From NCBI RefSeq assembly GCF_049889055.1, contig NZ_JBLTWO010000005.1, forward strand, positions 1 to 64,000: a stretch of DNA of 64,000 nt. Reading direction: 5' to 3'. The translations under genes and the position numbers were made by a program. The DNA comes from Rhizorhabdus sp049889055 (GTDB lineage: Bacteria > Pseudomonadota > Alphaproteobacteria > Sphingomonadales > Sphingomonadaceae). The notes under the pieces were generated by a model. The model was not told the DNA's origin. It worked only from the letters and a program-made list of their open reading frames with translations, and ran no database searches. Positions 35,688 to 44,556 of this stretch are shown piece by piece (within the stretch, counting starts at the first letter, position 1; every line of letters starts with the position of its first letter).

Positions 35688-35707
35688 TTATCCGTCTGAC
35701 CGGATAA
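35688..35707. promoter_or_regulatory. Probable LysR-binding palindrome
   Basis: TTATCCG and CGGATAA are perfect arms around TCTGAC, about 30 bp from the LysR ATG and 43 bp before the plus-strand gene. It contains the T-N11-A and ATC...GAT features of LysR boxes. Confidence 0.7.
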
Positions 35708-35749
35708 GTCGAGCAGGTCTAGAAGGTCCTCAACAGGAAGGAGGACGAG

Positions 35750-36058
35750 ATGACGACCACCCCGATCAGCGCACCCGAATTGAGCCGCACCGAGTGGAAG
35801 GCGGTCGCCCGCGCCTATGAGGAGGCCGAAGCCTATCGCTCGGTCCCCCACAAGCGGTCGTTCCTGCGCAGCGCACTGGACCGCGTCACTGGACAGCATT
35901 CAGAACTGCCGGTGCTCGATCCCCGGGCCGACGCACTGCGCCGTTTCGTTTGCACCGTGCGGCGCACCCGCCACGCCGACGAACGGCTGGTCCCCGAGCT
36001 GCTCGGCCTCGGCTTCAGCCGCGCGCAGGTCGACGCCCTCACCCTGATTTCAGCCTGA
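35750..36058 (+). CDS. Hypothetical protein heading the pirin operon
   Basis: This is a 102-residue, Arg-rich helical protein (SRTEWKAVARAYEEAEAYRS ... LLGLGFSRAQVDALTLISA). GGAAGGAGG seven bases before the ATG is an excellent ribosome-binding site. The C-terminal LGFSRAQVDAL resembles a small helical UBA-like or DUF module, but I do not recognise the family. It is the first gene of the LysR-controlled operon. Confidence 0.7.
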   Translation: MTTTPISAPELSRTEWKAVARAYEEAEAYRSVPHKRSFLRSALDRVTGQHSELPVLDPRADALRRFVCTVRRTRHADERLVPELLGLGFSRAQVDALTLISA

Positions 36059-36093
36059 AACCAAGGCCCTGCCTCAGACATTGGAGACATGAC

Positions 36094-36792
36094 ATGATCG
36101 ACATTCGACGCTTTTCCACCCTCGGCGGCGCCAACCATGGCTGGCTCGACGCCAAGCATCACTTCTCCTTCGCCGGCTATCATGACGAAGCCCGGATGAA
36201 CTGGGGCGACCTGCGCGTGTGGAACGACGATACGATCGCGCCGCGCACCGGCTTCCCGCCGCACCCCCACCGCGACATGGAGATCATCACCTATGTCCGC
36301 GAGGGCGCGATCTCCCACCAGGACAATCTGGGCAATCGCGGACGAACCGAAGCCGGCGACGTGCAGGTGATGTCCGCCGGCAGCGGGATCCAGCATTCGG
36401 AATATAATCTGGAGGACGTCACCACGCGCATCTTCCAGATCTGGATCCAGCCCGCGCAGCGCGGCGGGCAGCCGAGCTGGGGCGCCAAGCCCTTCCCCAA
36501 GGACGACCGCGCCGGCCAGTTCGTGACCCTCGCCAGCGGCATAGCCGGAGACGAGGACGCGCTGCCGATCCGCGCCGAAGCGCGGGTGGTCGGCGCAACG
36601 CTGCGGGCCGGCGAGACCGCCGAATATCCGCTCGGCGCGGGCCGCTTCGCCTATCTCGTGCCCGCCACCGGCGCGATCGAGATTGACGGACAGCGGATCG
36701 ATGCCCGCGACGGCGCCGCGATCCGCGATCTCGAGGTCATCCGCGTTACCGCGCTGGAGGACAGTGAGGTCGTCCTGGTCGATGCGGCCTGA
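36094..36792 (+). CDS. Pirin family protein (YhaK-like)
   Basis: This is a 232-residue bicupin. The metal-binding cluster is FPPHPHRDMEIITYV and SGIQHSEYN (His, His, His, Glu). The N-terminus (FSTLGGANHGWLDAKHHFSFAGYHD) is like E. coli YhaK and YhhW, which can have quercetinase activity and respond to redox stress. GGAG six bases before ATG 36094. It is followed after 91 bp by a second, more canonical pirin. Confidence 0.93.
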   Translation: MIDIRRFSTLGGANHGWLDAKHHFSFAGYHDEARMNWGDLRVWNDDTIAPRTGFPPHPHRDMEIITYVREGAISHQDNLGNRGRTEAGDVQVMSAGSGIQHSEYNLEDVTTRIFQIWIQPAQRGGQPSWGAKPFPKDDRAGQFVTLASGIAGDEDALPIRAEARVVGATLRAGETAEYPLGAGRFAYLVPATGAIEIDGQRIDARDGAAIRDLEVIRVTALEDSEVVLVDAA

Positions 36793-36883
36793 CCCATCAG
36801 CCTTGAACCGGCGGGCCGGGTGGCGGACAAGATATCGTCCGCACCGGCCCGCCTCCCCACCGATCGATTTGAGGAAGACACAG

Positions 36884-37804
36884 ATGAGCATGCGCAGCAG
36901 CGAGGTCGACGGCGTCGACATGGTGATCCTGCCCCCGGTCCGCGACCTGGGCGAGGGCTTCGAGGTTCGGCGCGCATTGCCGTCGCCGCACCGGCGGATG
37001 GTCGGCCCCTTCATCTTCTTCGACCAGATGGGTGAAGCAACTTTCCGCAGCGGCGAAGGCCTGGACGTACGTCCCCACCCGCATATCGGCCTTGCAACGA
37101 TCACCTATCTGCTCGACGGCGAGATCATGCATCGGGACTCGGTCGGCAGCGTCCAGCCGATCCGCCCCGGCGAGGTCAACTGGATGACCGCCGGTTCGGG
37201 CATCGTCCATTCCGAGCGCACGCCGGACGCGCTGCGCCCTTCGGGCAGCACGCTGTTCGGCCTCCAGACCTGGGTCGCGCTGCCGACCGACAAGGAAGAG
37301 ATCGACCCCGCTTTCGCGCATCATAAAGCATCGGAGATTCCGGTGATCGAGGCGGACGGCACGAAGCTGACGCTGATCGTCGGTACCTGGGATGGCCTGC
37401 GCTCACCAGTGAAGGCCTATTCGGACATGGTCTATGCGGACATCGTCCTCGTCGACGGCGCGCGCTATCAGGTCAAGGCCGAGCATGTCGAACGCGCCGT
37501 CTATGTGGTCGAGGGATCGGTCGAGGTCGCCGGACAGACCGGAAGCTTCGCCGCCGGTGAGCTGATCGTCTTCAAGCCCGGCGCGGAGATCGTGCTGAAG
37601 GCCAAGGGCGCGGCGCGGCTGATGCTGATCGGCGGCGAGCCTTTCCCCGAGGGACGCAACATCTACTGGAACTTCGTCTCCTCCTCGCGCGACCGGATCG
37701 AGCAGGCGAAGGAAGACTGGCGCGAGCGCCGCTTCGCCCCCGTGCCCGACGAGCAGGAGTTCATCCCCCTGCCCGAAGAGCCCAAGGCCGTCCGCTACCC
37801 CTGA
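36884..37804 (+). CDS. Pirin family protein
   Basis: This is a 306-residue canonical pirin with two cupins. RRALPSPHRRMVGPFIFFDQMG, VRPHPHIGLATITYLLDGEIMHRDS and AGSGIVHSER carry the iron ligands. A C-terminal cupin and the GEPFPEGRNIYWNFVSSSRDRIEQAKEDW ending are typical. GAGGAAG before ATG 36884 gives the start. Pirins are redox-sensing, sometimes quercetin-degrading proteins. It lies in the LysR-pirin-OsmC operon, which suggests an electrophile or peroxide stress response. Confidence 0.95.
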   Translation: MSMRSSEVDGVDMVILPPVRDLGEGFEVRRALPSPHRRMVGPFIFFDQMGEATFRSGEGLDVRPHPHIGLATITYLLDGEIMHRDSVGSVQPIRPGEVNWMTAGSGIVHSERTPDALRPSGSTLFGLQTWVALPTDKEEIDPAFAHHKASEIPVIEADGTKLTLIVGTWDGLRSPVKAYSDMVYADIVLVDGARYQVKAEHVERAVYVVEGSVEVAGQTGSFAAGELIVFKPGAEIVLKAKGAARLMLIGGEPFPEGRNIYWNFVSSSRDRIEQAKEDWRERRFAPVPDEQEFIPLPEEPKAVRYP

Positions 37805-37818
37805 ACCGAGAGGCCGTG

Positions 37819-38103
37819 ATGGCGCATGCAACCGCAACCATCGGTGCCAATCGATACCGCACCACCATCGTCGCCGGCGGTCACCAGCTGACCGCCGACG
37901 AGCCCGAGGCGCTGGGCGGCGCCGATAGCGGCCCTGCGCCGTTCGACCTGCTGCTCGCCGCGCTCGGCGCCTGCACCGCGATCACGCTGCGCATGTATGC
38001 CGAGAAGAAGGGCTGGCCGCTGGAGTCGCTCGACATCGCCGAACGAACGCCGGTGACGCTCACGCTCAAGGCGGGCATCCCGATCGCCACCACCCTGATC
38101 TGA
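37819..38103 (+). CDS. OsmC-family protein with an internal deletion
   Basis: This is a 94-residue protein, against ~135 for the family. It keeps the N-terminal strand set, DSGPAPFDLLLAALGACTAITLRMYAEKKGWPLESLDI with the peroxidatic Cys, and then jumps directly to AERTPVTLTLKAGIPIATTLI, which is the family C-terminus. Compared with the OsmC domain of the next gene (GWPVARI ... MLEIADRCPVHRTL), about 36-40 residues are missing in frame. The reading frame is intact, so a short protein may be made, but the fold would lose one strand and helix. ATG 37819 after GAGAGG is preferred to GTG 37816. Confidence 0.75.
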   Translation: MAHATATIGANRYRTTIVAGGHQLTADEPEALGGADSGPAPFDLLLAALGACTAITLRMYAEKKGWPLESLDIAERTPVTLTLKAGIPIATTLI

Positions 38104-38129
38104 CCTTTCGACCCAAGGAGAAGCGCCCC

Positions 38130-39377
38130 ATGCCGACCGAGGTCTTCGACTTTCCCGGCACCCGCGCGACCATCGCGGGCCGACTGGAAGTCCCGGCTGG
38201 GCCGGTGCGTGGCTGGGCGCTGGTGGCCCACTGCTTCACCTGCGGCAAGGACCAACTGGCCACCGTCCGGATCGCCCGCGCGCTGGCCGCCCAGGGTATC
38301 GGCACATTGCGGTTCGACTTTGCCGGGATCGGCGAAAGCGGCGGCTCGCTCGCCGAGGGTAGCTTCGCCGACGACGCGCGCGACATCGTCGCGGCGGGGG
38401 AGGCGATGGCGGCGGCGGGGAAGGCCCCATCGCTGCTGGTCGGCCATAGTTTCGGCGGCGCGGCGGCGCTCGCGGCGGCAGGCGAGATGTCCTCGATCAA
38501 GGCCATCGCCACCATTGCCGCGCCGTTCGACGCGACCCATGTGCTGCGCCATTTCGATGAGCAGAGCCTGTCGGCTATCGAGCGCGACGGCGTCGGAGAC
38601 GTGACGCTTGCCGGCCGTCCCTTCCGCTTCGGCAAGCGCTTCCTCGACGATCTGCGGCAGCAGGATCAGGGCGCACGGATCGCCGGCCTGCACAAGCCGC
38701 TGCTCGTCCTGCATGCCCCCTTCGATCAGGTCGTCGACGTGGAGAACGCCACCCGCATCTTCCTCGCGGCGCGGCACCCCAAAAGCTATGTCTCGCTGGA
38801 CAAGGCCGATCACATGCTGAGCGGCGATGGCGAGGCCGACCATGTGGCGGCGATGATCGCCGCCTGGGCCTCCCCCTATCTGCCTGCGCTCGAACAGACG
38901 CGCGATGCCGGCGAGGCCGATGTCGTTGCCGAGGAGAGCCGCGCAGGCCGCTTTCAGGTCGCGATCCAGGCCGGCGGCACGAGCTTCCTCGCCGATGAGC
39001 CGCAGAGCGTCGGCGGGCTCGGTTCGGGACCCACGCCCTATGACCTGCTTTCAGCCGGGCTCGCCGCCTGCACGACGATGACGCTGCGCCTTTATGCCGA
39101 CCAGAAGGGCTGGCCCGTGGCGCGCATTCGAACGGCCGTCGGCCACCAGAAGCGCAAGGGCGAGTTGCCAGCCGACCTCTTCGCCCGCCGGATCGAGATC
39201 GAGGGTGCGCTGGACAACGAACAGCGCATACGCATGTTGGAGATCGCAGATCGCTGTCCGGTCCATCGCACGCTCGAAAGCGCGGCTGCGGTCAAAACAA
39301 GTGCCGGCCCGCCACCGGCTGCGACGGACTCGATCGACGCACATATGGAGGAGGCGGCCCGGGTTGAGGACGGCTGA
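38130..39377 (+). CDS. Alpha/beta hydrolase-OsmC fusion protein
   Basis: This is a 415-residue bifunctional protein. Residues ~1-255 form an alpha/beta hydrolase: VAHCFTCGKDQ, GHSFGGAAALAAAG nucleophile, HAPFDQVVDVENA acid loop, and DKADHML histidine. Residues ~275-405 form a complete OsmC domain with GLAACTTMTLRLYAD and ADRCPVHRTLES, both redox cysteines present. The pairing is known across proteobacteria and points to peroxide or acyl-hydroperoxide handling. It ends the LysR-controlled operon. AAGGAG precedes ATG 38130. Confidence 0.93.
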   Translation: MPTEVFDFPGTRATIAGRLEVPAGPVRGWALVAHCFTCGKDQLATVRIARALAAQGIGTLRFDFAGIGESGGSLAEGSFADDARDIVAAGEAMAAAGKAPSLLVGHSFGGAAALAAAGEMSSIKAIATIAAPFDATHVLRHFDEQSLSAIERDGVGDVTLAGRPFRFGKRFLDDLRQQDQGARIAGLHKPLLVLHAPFDQVVDVENATRIFLAARHPKSYVSLDKADHMLSGDGEADHVAAMIAAWASPYLPALEQTRDAGEADVVAEESRAGRFQVAIQAGGTSFLADEPQSVGGLGSGPTPYDLLSAGLAACTTMTLRLYADQKGWPVARIRTAVGHQKRKGELPADLFARRIEIEGALDNEQRIRMLEIADRCPVHRTLESAAAVKTSAGPPPAATDSIDAHMEEAARVEDG

Positions 39378-39400
39378 ACTGCGCCACGCCCAGCCGCGCC

Positions 39401-40399
39401 TTACATCGTCACCACGATCTTGCCCGCCTTATCGCGACCCAGCAGCGCCGACAGCGCCTCACACGACCGCTCCAGCGGGAAAGCATGAACCGCAGGAAGT
39501 ACGAGTTCCCCTCCGGCGACCCGCACGAGCAGATCGGCCCAGATTTGCTTCGCCCGCCCGATATCGCTCTCCACCAGATGCCGCGCGTCGACGCCGACCA
39601 GAGCGCCGCTCTTGAGCAGCGGCAAGTTCGCCGGAAGGCGCGGTATCTCACCGCCCGCAAAGCCCAGTACAAGATGTCGGCCACCCTTCGCCAGCGAACG
39701 GAAGGCGCCCTCGAAGGTCGATCCACCGACGGGATCGACGACGACCGAAATCCCGGCCTCAGGCTGCACCGCACGCAGCGTATCGCGCCAGTCCTCGGCG
39801 AGATAATCGATCGCGGCCGCAGCACCGCAGTCGAGCGCCATGCTGCGCTTGGCGGCCGTCGACGCACCCGCGACGACGATCGCGCCGGCCGCCGCCGCGA
39901 TCCGCACCGCAGCAGAACCGACACCGCCGGCCGCGCCGAGCACCAGCACGCCCTCACCCGGTTGCAAGCCACCTCGATCGAACAGAGCATAAGAGGCGGT
40001 CAGATAATCGAGCATCATGCCCGCGACCCCGGCGGCATCGAGCCCTTCGGGAACCGCCACGGTCCAGCCAGCGTCGAGCAGCGCATAGTCCGCAGCACCA
40101 CCGCCCCGCGCCAGCTGCCAGGTCGCCACACGGTCGCCGATGGCTTGGTTAGCGACGTCAGGTCCCACTGCGACCACACGGCCGACGATTTCCGCGCCGG
40201 GGACGTAGGGAACGGCCGGCTTGAGCTGGTAGAGCCCCCGCGTGATCAGTCCGTCGACATAGCCGAAGCTCACCGCCTCGACCTCGACCAGCACCTCCCC
40301 CGGACCCGGCTGCGGCACCGGCAATGTCCGCAGCGAAAAGACACCGGGCCCGTCGAGGCTGTCGCCCGCCAGTGCCCGCATGGTCTGCGGGATCACCAT
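39401..40399 (-). CDS. Quinone-oxidoreductase-type MDR dehydrogenase
   Basis: This is a 332-residue zinc-lacking MDR enzyme with NADPH-binding GVLVLGAAGGVGSAAVRIAAAAGA. It has VPGAEIVGRVVAVGP and YVPGAE elements of the QOR/enoyl-reductase branch. It lacks the structural-zinc Cys cluster. I start at ATG 40399, which overlaps the P450 stop, because translational coupling is likely; ATG 40381 is possible. As part of the BVMO-P450 operon it may reduce an alpha,beta-unsaturated ketone or quinone-like intermediate. Confidence 0.85.
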   Translation of the reverse strand: MVIPQTMRALAGDSLDGPGVFSLRTLPVPQPGPGEVLVEVEAVSFGYVDGLITRGLYQLKPAVPYVPGAEIVGRVVAVGPDVANQAIGDRVATWQLARGGGAADYALLDAGWTVAVPEGLDAAGVAGMMLDYLTASYALFDRGGLQPGEGVLVLGAAGGVGSAAVRIAAAAGAIVVAGASTAAKRSMALDCGAAAAIDYLAEDWRDTLRAVQPEAGISVVVDPVGGSTFEGAFRSLAKGGRHLVLGFAGGEIPRLPANLPLLKSGALVGVDARHLVESDIGRAKQIWADLLVRVAGGELVLPAVHAFPLERSCEALSALLGRDKAGKIVVTM

Positions 40400-41643
40400 G
40401 TGGCGTGCAGGCGCAGCAGACCCCGGAATAGGAAATTGTCGCGCCACTCGGCCGAAGACAGGTCGACCTTCATCGTCGGCAGCACCGTCGCCATATGCTC
40501 GAAGGCGACCCGTGCCTCGATCCGGGCGAGTTCGGCACCCACGCAGAAATGGATGCCGCCGCCGAACGACATATGGTCCGAAGCACCCCGTCCGATGTCG
40601 AACCGGTCGGGGTCGGGAAATTTGCGGTGATCGCGATTGGCTGCGCCGACCAGGGTGAGGACGCGCTGGCCCTTTGCGACCGGATGGCCGTCGATGGTGG
40701 TGTCGTTCAGCGCGGTACGATAGGCCGCGACCAGCGAGCTTTCGTAGCGCAGCGCTTCCTCATTGGTCGAGGCGGCAAGCGCGGCCGGAGCCTCGACCAG
40801 GCGCTGCCACTGGTCCGGATGGCAATGCAGGCGGTAGAGACCGTTGCCGATGATGTTCGCGGTCGTCTCGAACCCGGCGCCGAACAGCGCGATCGCAACC
40901 GTCGTCGCCTCGTGCATCGAGAGGCCGTCGGGCATCGTCCCCGTCTGCGCCAGGGCGGTGAGCAGGTCGTCGCGCGGGTTGGCGAGGCGATCCTCGAACT
41001 CGGCGAGGAAAAAGCTTTCGAGATCGTCGATCGCGCGGTTGGCGGTCGCGAGCTCCGCCTCGGTCAGCTTGCGCGCCTCGAACGCGACGAAAGCCTCCGG
41101 GATCGCCGCCATCAGACGGTCCATGGCCGACGCACCATAATCGATGCCCATCAAGTCGCAGATGACCATGACCGGCAACCTATAGGCGAACTGGATCATC
41201 AGATCGGCGCGGCCGTCACCGATGAAAGCGTCGGTCAGTTCGCCGCAGATTTCGCGGATGCGCGGCTCCATCGCGCGCACCCGCTTGGCCGTCAGCGATC
41301 CCGTCACCAGGCCCCGGATGCGCGTGTGCTGGGGCGGGTCCTGCATGATGAAGACCTCCGACAGCCAGCGATAGGCCGAATTGGCCATCGGGTCGAAGTC
41401 GGGCCCATAGAAGAGCTTGAGATTGGCGATGAAGTCGCCGGTGCCGAAATCCTTCCGGTTCATCAGCACCTCGCGCACATGATCGTAGCGCGAGACCACC
41501 CAATAGCCGAATTTCGACCAGTGAAACGGATCGTTTTCGCGGATCGCCGCGAAGATCGGATAGGGATCGGTGATCAGTTCCGGAATCGACGGATCGAACG
41601 GTTCGACGACGGCGACTGCCTCCACATGCTCCTCCTCGGTCAT
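40393..41643 (-). CDS. Cytochrome P450
   Basis: This is a 416-residue soluble bacterial P450. The I-helix oxygen-binding region is ALFGAGFETTANIIGN, the K-helix ExxR is EEALRYES, the PERF-like region is FPDPDRFDIGR, and the heme-thiolate loop is FGGGIHFCVGAELARIE. This resembles CYP families in sphingomonads and actinobacteria that hydroxylate terpenoids, steroids and other hydrophobic substrates. No ferredoxin or ferredoxin reductase gene is next to it. It lies 51 bp after the Baeyer-Villiger gene and is coupled to the MDR gene. Confidence 0.95.
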   Translation of the reverse strand: MTEEEHVEAVAVVEPFDPSIPELITDPYPIFAAIRENDPFHWSKFGYWVVSRYDHVREVLMNRKDFGTGDFIANLKLFYGPDFDPMANSAYRWLSEVFIMQDPPQHTRIRGLVTGSLTAKRVRAMEPRIREICGELTDAFIGDGRADLMIQFAYRLPVMVICDLMGIDYGASAMDRLMAAIPEAFVAFEARKLTEAELATANRAIDDLESFFLAEFEDRLANPRDDLLTALAQTGTMPDGLSMHEATTVAIALFGAGFETTANIIGNGLYRLHCHPDQWQRLVEAPAALAASTNEEALRYESSLVAAYRTALNDTTIDGHPVAKGQRVLTLVGAANRDHRKFPDPDRFDIGRGASDHMSFGGGIHFCVGAELARIEARVAFEHMATVLPTMKVDLSSAEWRDNFLFRGLLRLHATW

Positions 41644-41694
41644 CCTCTCGCGAGCCGGTCGTTGCCGGCCCCCGCCCGCCGCGCTGCTGCGCGG

Positions 41695-43644
41695 TCAGGC
41701 GGTCAGTTCTGCGTCGGCCTTCGCGCCGGCTCCGTCGAGGAGCAGATCCTCGACCTTAGCCTTGCGCGTCATCCGCCAGAAGGCGTCGTTGCGCCACGGC
41801 GTGATCGCCACGACCCGGCCACGCGAATTGCGGTACCAGTTCTCGGTTCCCGGATGGGTCCAGACGAGCTTCTCATGCGCCGCATCCAGCCGCGCGACAT
41901 AATCCCGATAGACGTCCTCGCGCACCTCGACCGCGCTGGCGCCCTTCTCGACCATCGTCTCGATCAGGCTCATCGCATAATGGGCCTGGTTCTCGATGTT
42001 GCGGATCATGCTGCCGCCATGGCCCGAACCGACATTCGGCCCGAGCAGGATGAAGAAATTGGGGAAGCCCGGAACCAGCGTGCCGAGATAGGCTGCGGCA
42101 TTGTCGCCGTCCCAATAGTCGCGCAGCACGCGGCCCTCGCGCCCGATCACGTCATAGGAGCCGAGGACGTTCGATGCCTGATAGCCGGTGGCGAGGATCA
42201 GGACGTCGACCTCGACCGCCTTGCCGCCGCTCGCGACCAGCGTCCCGCCCTTCACCTCGGCGAGGCGCTCGGGGATCAGTTCGACATGCGGCTTGAGCAA
42301 GGTGCGGTACCAGCCATTGTCGAGCAGCATCCGCTTCGCGAAGGGCGGATAGTCGGGGAGGACCAGCGAGACGAGATCCTCGCGCCCTTCCAGCTGCTGG
42401 CGGACATAGCGCGTGAAGAACTCGCGGTGGCCATCGTTGATCGCGTTGACCGCGCGCTCGGGCGCCGGCCAGTTCGGATCGCGGAACAGCGTGCCGTGGA
42501 CCCGGTCGTTGAACGTCCAGGACAGGCGCTGCTCGACCCAGCCCCGATAGAGCGGGAAGACCTTCATCAGATAGCGGACGCCGTCAGGCACGGGCTTGCG
42601 GAACTGCGGAAAAGGCGCCGCCCATTGCTTGGAGCGCGCGAAGATCGTCATCTCGGCGACCTCGTCGGCGATCGCGGGGACGACCTGCATCGCCGAGGCA
42701 CCGTTGCCCACGACCGCGACGCGCTTGCCCTTGAGGTCGAGGTCGTCGGGCCACTGGCAGGTATGGACCACCCGGCCGGTGAAATTCTCGAGCCCCTTGA
42801 TCTGCGGGATCAGCGGCATGTTGAGGATGCCCACCGCGCTAAGGACGATATCGGCGAAATGCTCCTGCTCGACGCCGTCGGGGCCGCGCACGACGACCCG
42901 CCAGCGGTTTGCCTCGGCCTGCCATTCGGCCTTCAGCACCATCGTCGAGAAGCTGACATTCTCATAGAGATTGAACGATTTGGCCGTATCGAGCAGATAG
43001 CGCTCGATCTCCTCCTGGAGCGGAAAATATTTGCTCCAGTCATTGGGGCGGCAGGCGAAGGTATAGGTCAGGTTGGGTGTGTCGACGCCGCAGCCCGGAT
43101 AGCGGTTTTCCCACCAGGTGCCGCCGAAATCCTCGTTCTTCTCGAAGATCCGATAGGCGATCCCGCGCTGCTGCAACTGCATCGCCGCCGCCATGCCCGA
43201 AATGCCGCCACCGATGATGATCGCCTGCAGCGGACGGCTGGACGAAACGGGCAACGGAGCCGGATCAAAGCCGAGCGAAGAGGCGACGACGTCGCCATAT
43301 TCGGCAGGCACCTCCTCGGTCATGGCCACGCTCAGCATCCGTGCCAGATCGGCATTGGCCGGGCGCGCAACCGCAAGCGGCTGGCCGTCGACCCAGATCG
43401 AGATCGCGGCGAAAGCGGCATCGCGAATCTCGCGCTGGATCTCGTCCGAAAGCCCGCCGCTGTCATTGTCGTCGAGGCCCTTGCCGCGATTGGGGGCATA
43501 GGGCTTGGCGAGCCAAGCCTCGTCACCGGTCAGCTGGACCAGGCACATAAGCAGCGCCGGGATATTGGCTTCGTCGACGCCGCGGCGAAGGAGATCGCGG
43601 TCGACCATGTCGGGGGAAATCGGGCGTGCGGTGCTGTTGCTCAA
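41695..43644 (-). CDS. Baeyer-Villiger flavin monooxygenase (HAPMO-like, with N-terminal extension)
   Basis: This is about 649 residues, longer than the ~540 of cyclohexanone monooxygenase. An N-terminal helical extension (ANIPALLMCLVQLTGDEAWL, GLDDNDSGGLSDEIQREIRD) matches 4-hydroxyacetophenone monooxygenase. Then come the FAD site IIIGGGISGMAAAMQL, the BVMO fingerprint FTGRVVHTCQW (FxGxxxHxxxW) and the NADPH site VAVVGNGASAMQVV. It should insert oxygen next to a ketone, giving an ester or lactone. Start: TTG 43644 (MSNSTARPIS) has GGAG nine bases upstream. ATG 43710 would add 22 residues but has no ribosome-binding site. It is the first gene of an operon with the P450 and MDR genes. Confidence 0.93.
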   Translation of the reverse strand: MSNSTARPISPDMVDRDLLRRGVDEANIPALLMCLVQLTGDEAWLAKPYAPNRGKGLDDNDSGGLSDEIQREIRDAAFAAISIWVDGQPLAVARPANADLARMLSVAMTEEVPAEYGDVVASSLGFDPAPLPVSSSRPLQAIIIGGGISGMAAAMQLQQRGIAYRIFEKNEDFGGTWWENRYPGCGVDTPNLTYTFACRPNDWSKYFPLQEEIERYLLDTAKSFNLYENVSFSTMVLKAEWQAEANRWRVVVRGPDGVEQEHFADIVLSAVGILNMPLIPQIKGLENFTGRVVHTCQWPDDLDLKGKRVAVVGNGASAMQVVPAIADEVAEMTIFARSKQWAAPFPQFRKPVPDGVRYLMKVFPLYRGWVEQRLSWTFNDRVHGTLFRDPNWPAPERAVNAINDGHREFFTRYVRQQLEGREDLVSLVLPDYPPFAKRMLLDNGWYRTLLKPHVELIPERLAEVKGGTLVASGGKAVEVDVLILATGYQASNVLGSYDVIGREGRVLRDYWDGDNAAAYLGTLVPGFPNFFILLGPNVGSGHGGSMIRNIENQAHYAMSLIETMVEKGASAVEVREDVYRDYVARLDAAHEKLVWTHPGTENWYRNSRGRVVAITPWRNDAFWRMTRKAKVEDLLLDGAGAKADAELTA

Positions 43645-43729
43645 CGTCTTGTCTCCATGCCCGCGATAGTGCGCGGGAACCAAGAAATCCGCCCCCTCCA
43701 GCGGAACCATACCATAGATAATATATATC

Positions 43730-43744
43730 TACCGGTGAGTATAT
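43730..43744 (-). promoter_or_regulatory. Shared 15-bp dyad in the BVMO promoter (TetR operator candidate, site 1)
   Basis: The plus strand reads TACCGGTGAGTATAT. On the minus strand TTGACT (43752-43747) is a good -35 and the GATATATATTAT stretch after 43730 a -10, so the dyad TAC-N6-GTA fills the spacer where a repressor would block RNA polymerase. The same consensus occurs at 53611 and 59818. Confidence 0.65.
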
Positions 43745-43774
43745 GGAGTCAATGACCTTCGGCTTCCGCAAGCA

Positions 43775-44539
43775 TCACAGACCGCTTATGCTATGCCCGC
43801 CATCCACCACGATCACTGATCCGGTCATGTAGCGCGATGCGTCCGATGCGAGCAGCAGCATCGGCCCGTCGAGGTCCGCGAATTCGCCGAGCCGCCCTTG
43901 CGGAATGCGCGCCATCATCGTCTGGCCCGCGGGCGATTCCCAGAAGCCCGCAGTGATCTCGGTCGGAAAGGAGCCAGGCGCGATGGCATTAACCCGGATG
44001 CCGGCCGGCGCCAGTTCGAGCGCCAGCGTCTTGGTCAGCTGGATCACCCCCGCCTTGGACACATGATAAGGGAGCAGGCCGACGCCCTGACGCAGGCCGG
44101 TGATCGACGCGATGTTGACGATCGCCCCCGCTTTCCCCTCCGCCTTGCGCGCGCGTGCAAAGGCCTGGGACAGGAAGAACAGCCCCTTCAGATTGGTATC
44201 GAGCGCGACGTCCCAGTCTGCCTCGCGCAGCTTGAGCGCCATCGCCGCCCGGGATGCGCCGGCATTGTTGACGAGCACATCGACTCCGCCGAGTTCGGCT
44301 TCCAGACCGGCGATCGCCTCCATATCGGTCAGGTCGATGGTGATGCAGCGGCACGTGCCGCCAGCCTCCTCGATCTCGGCTCGGACCGCATCAAGCCGGT
44401 CGGCGCGGCGCGCGGCGGCGATCAGGCTCGCGCCCGCCCCTGCCAGGAGCTTCGCGAAATGCCGCCCCAATCCCGCCGATGCACCCGTGACCAGCACCGT
44501 CCTGCCTGCCAGTGGCCGTTCCCCGAACATGCCAGTCAT
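43775..44539 (-). CDS. SDR family oxidoreductase
   Basis: This is a 254-residue classical short-chain dehydrogenase. The cofactor motif is TGASAGLG, NNAG follows, and the catalytic Ser is in IVNIASITG with YHVSK (Tyr-x3-Lys). NAIAPGSFPTEI is the typical post-active-site loop. An Arg pair (AARRAD) after strand 2 suggests NADP. GGAAGGAGAGGGCGGG before ATG 44539 decides the start. Placed between the Crp and BVMO genes, it could oxidise the P450 product alcohol to the ketone, or be a quinone or acyl reductase. Confidence 0.92.
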   Translation of the reverse strand: MTGMFGERPLAGRTVLVTGASAGLGRHFAKLLAGAGASLIAAARRADRLDAVRAEIEEAGGTCRCITIDLTDMEAIAGLEAELGGVDVLVNNAGASRAAMALKLREADWDVALDTNLKGLFFLSQAFARARKAEGKAGAIVNIASITGLRQGVGLLPYHVSKAGVIQLTKTLALELAPAGIRVNAIAPGSFPTEITAGFWESPAGQTMMARIPQGRLGEFADLDGPMLLLASDASRYMTGSVIVVDGGHSISGL

Positions 44540-44556
44540 CCCGCCCTCTCCTTCCA

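Noticed and set aside
40495..43755. 1086-codon plus-strand frame opposite the P450 and BVMO genes
   Set aside because: It spans two well-defined minus-strand genes and the gap between them, with no motif or ribosome-binding site. A GC-skew shadow.
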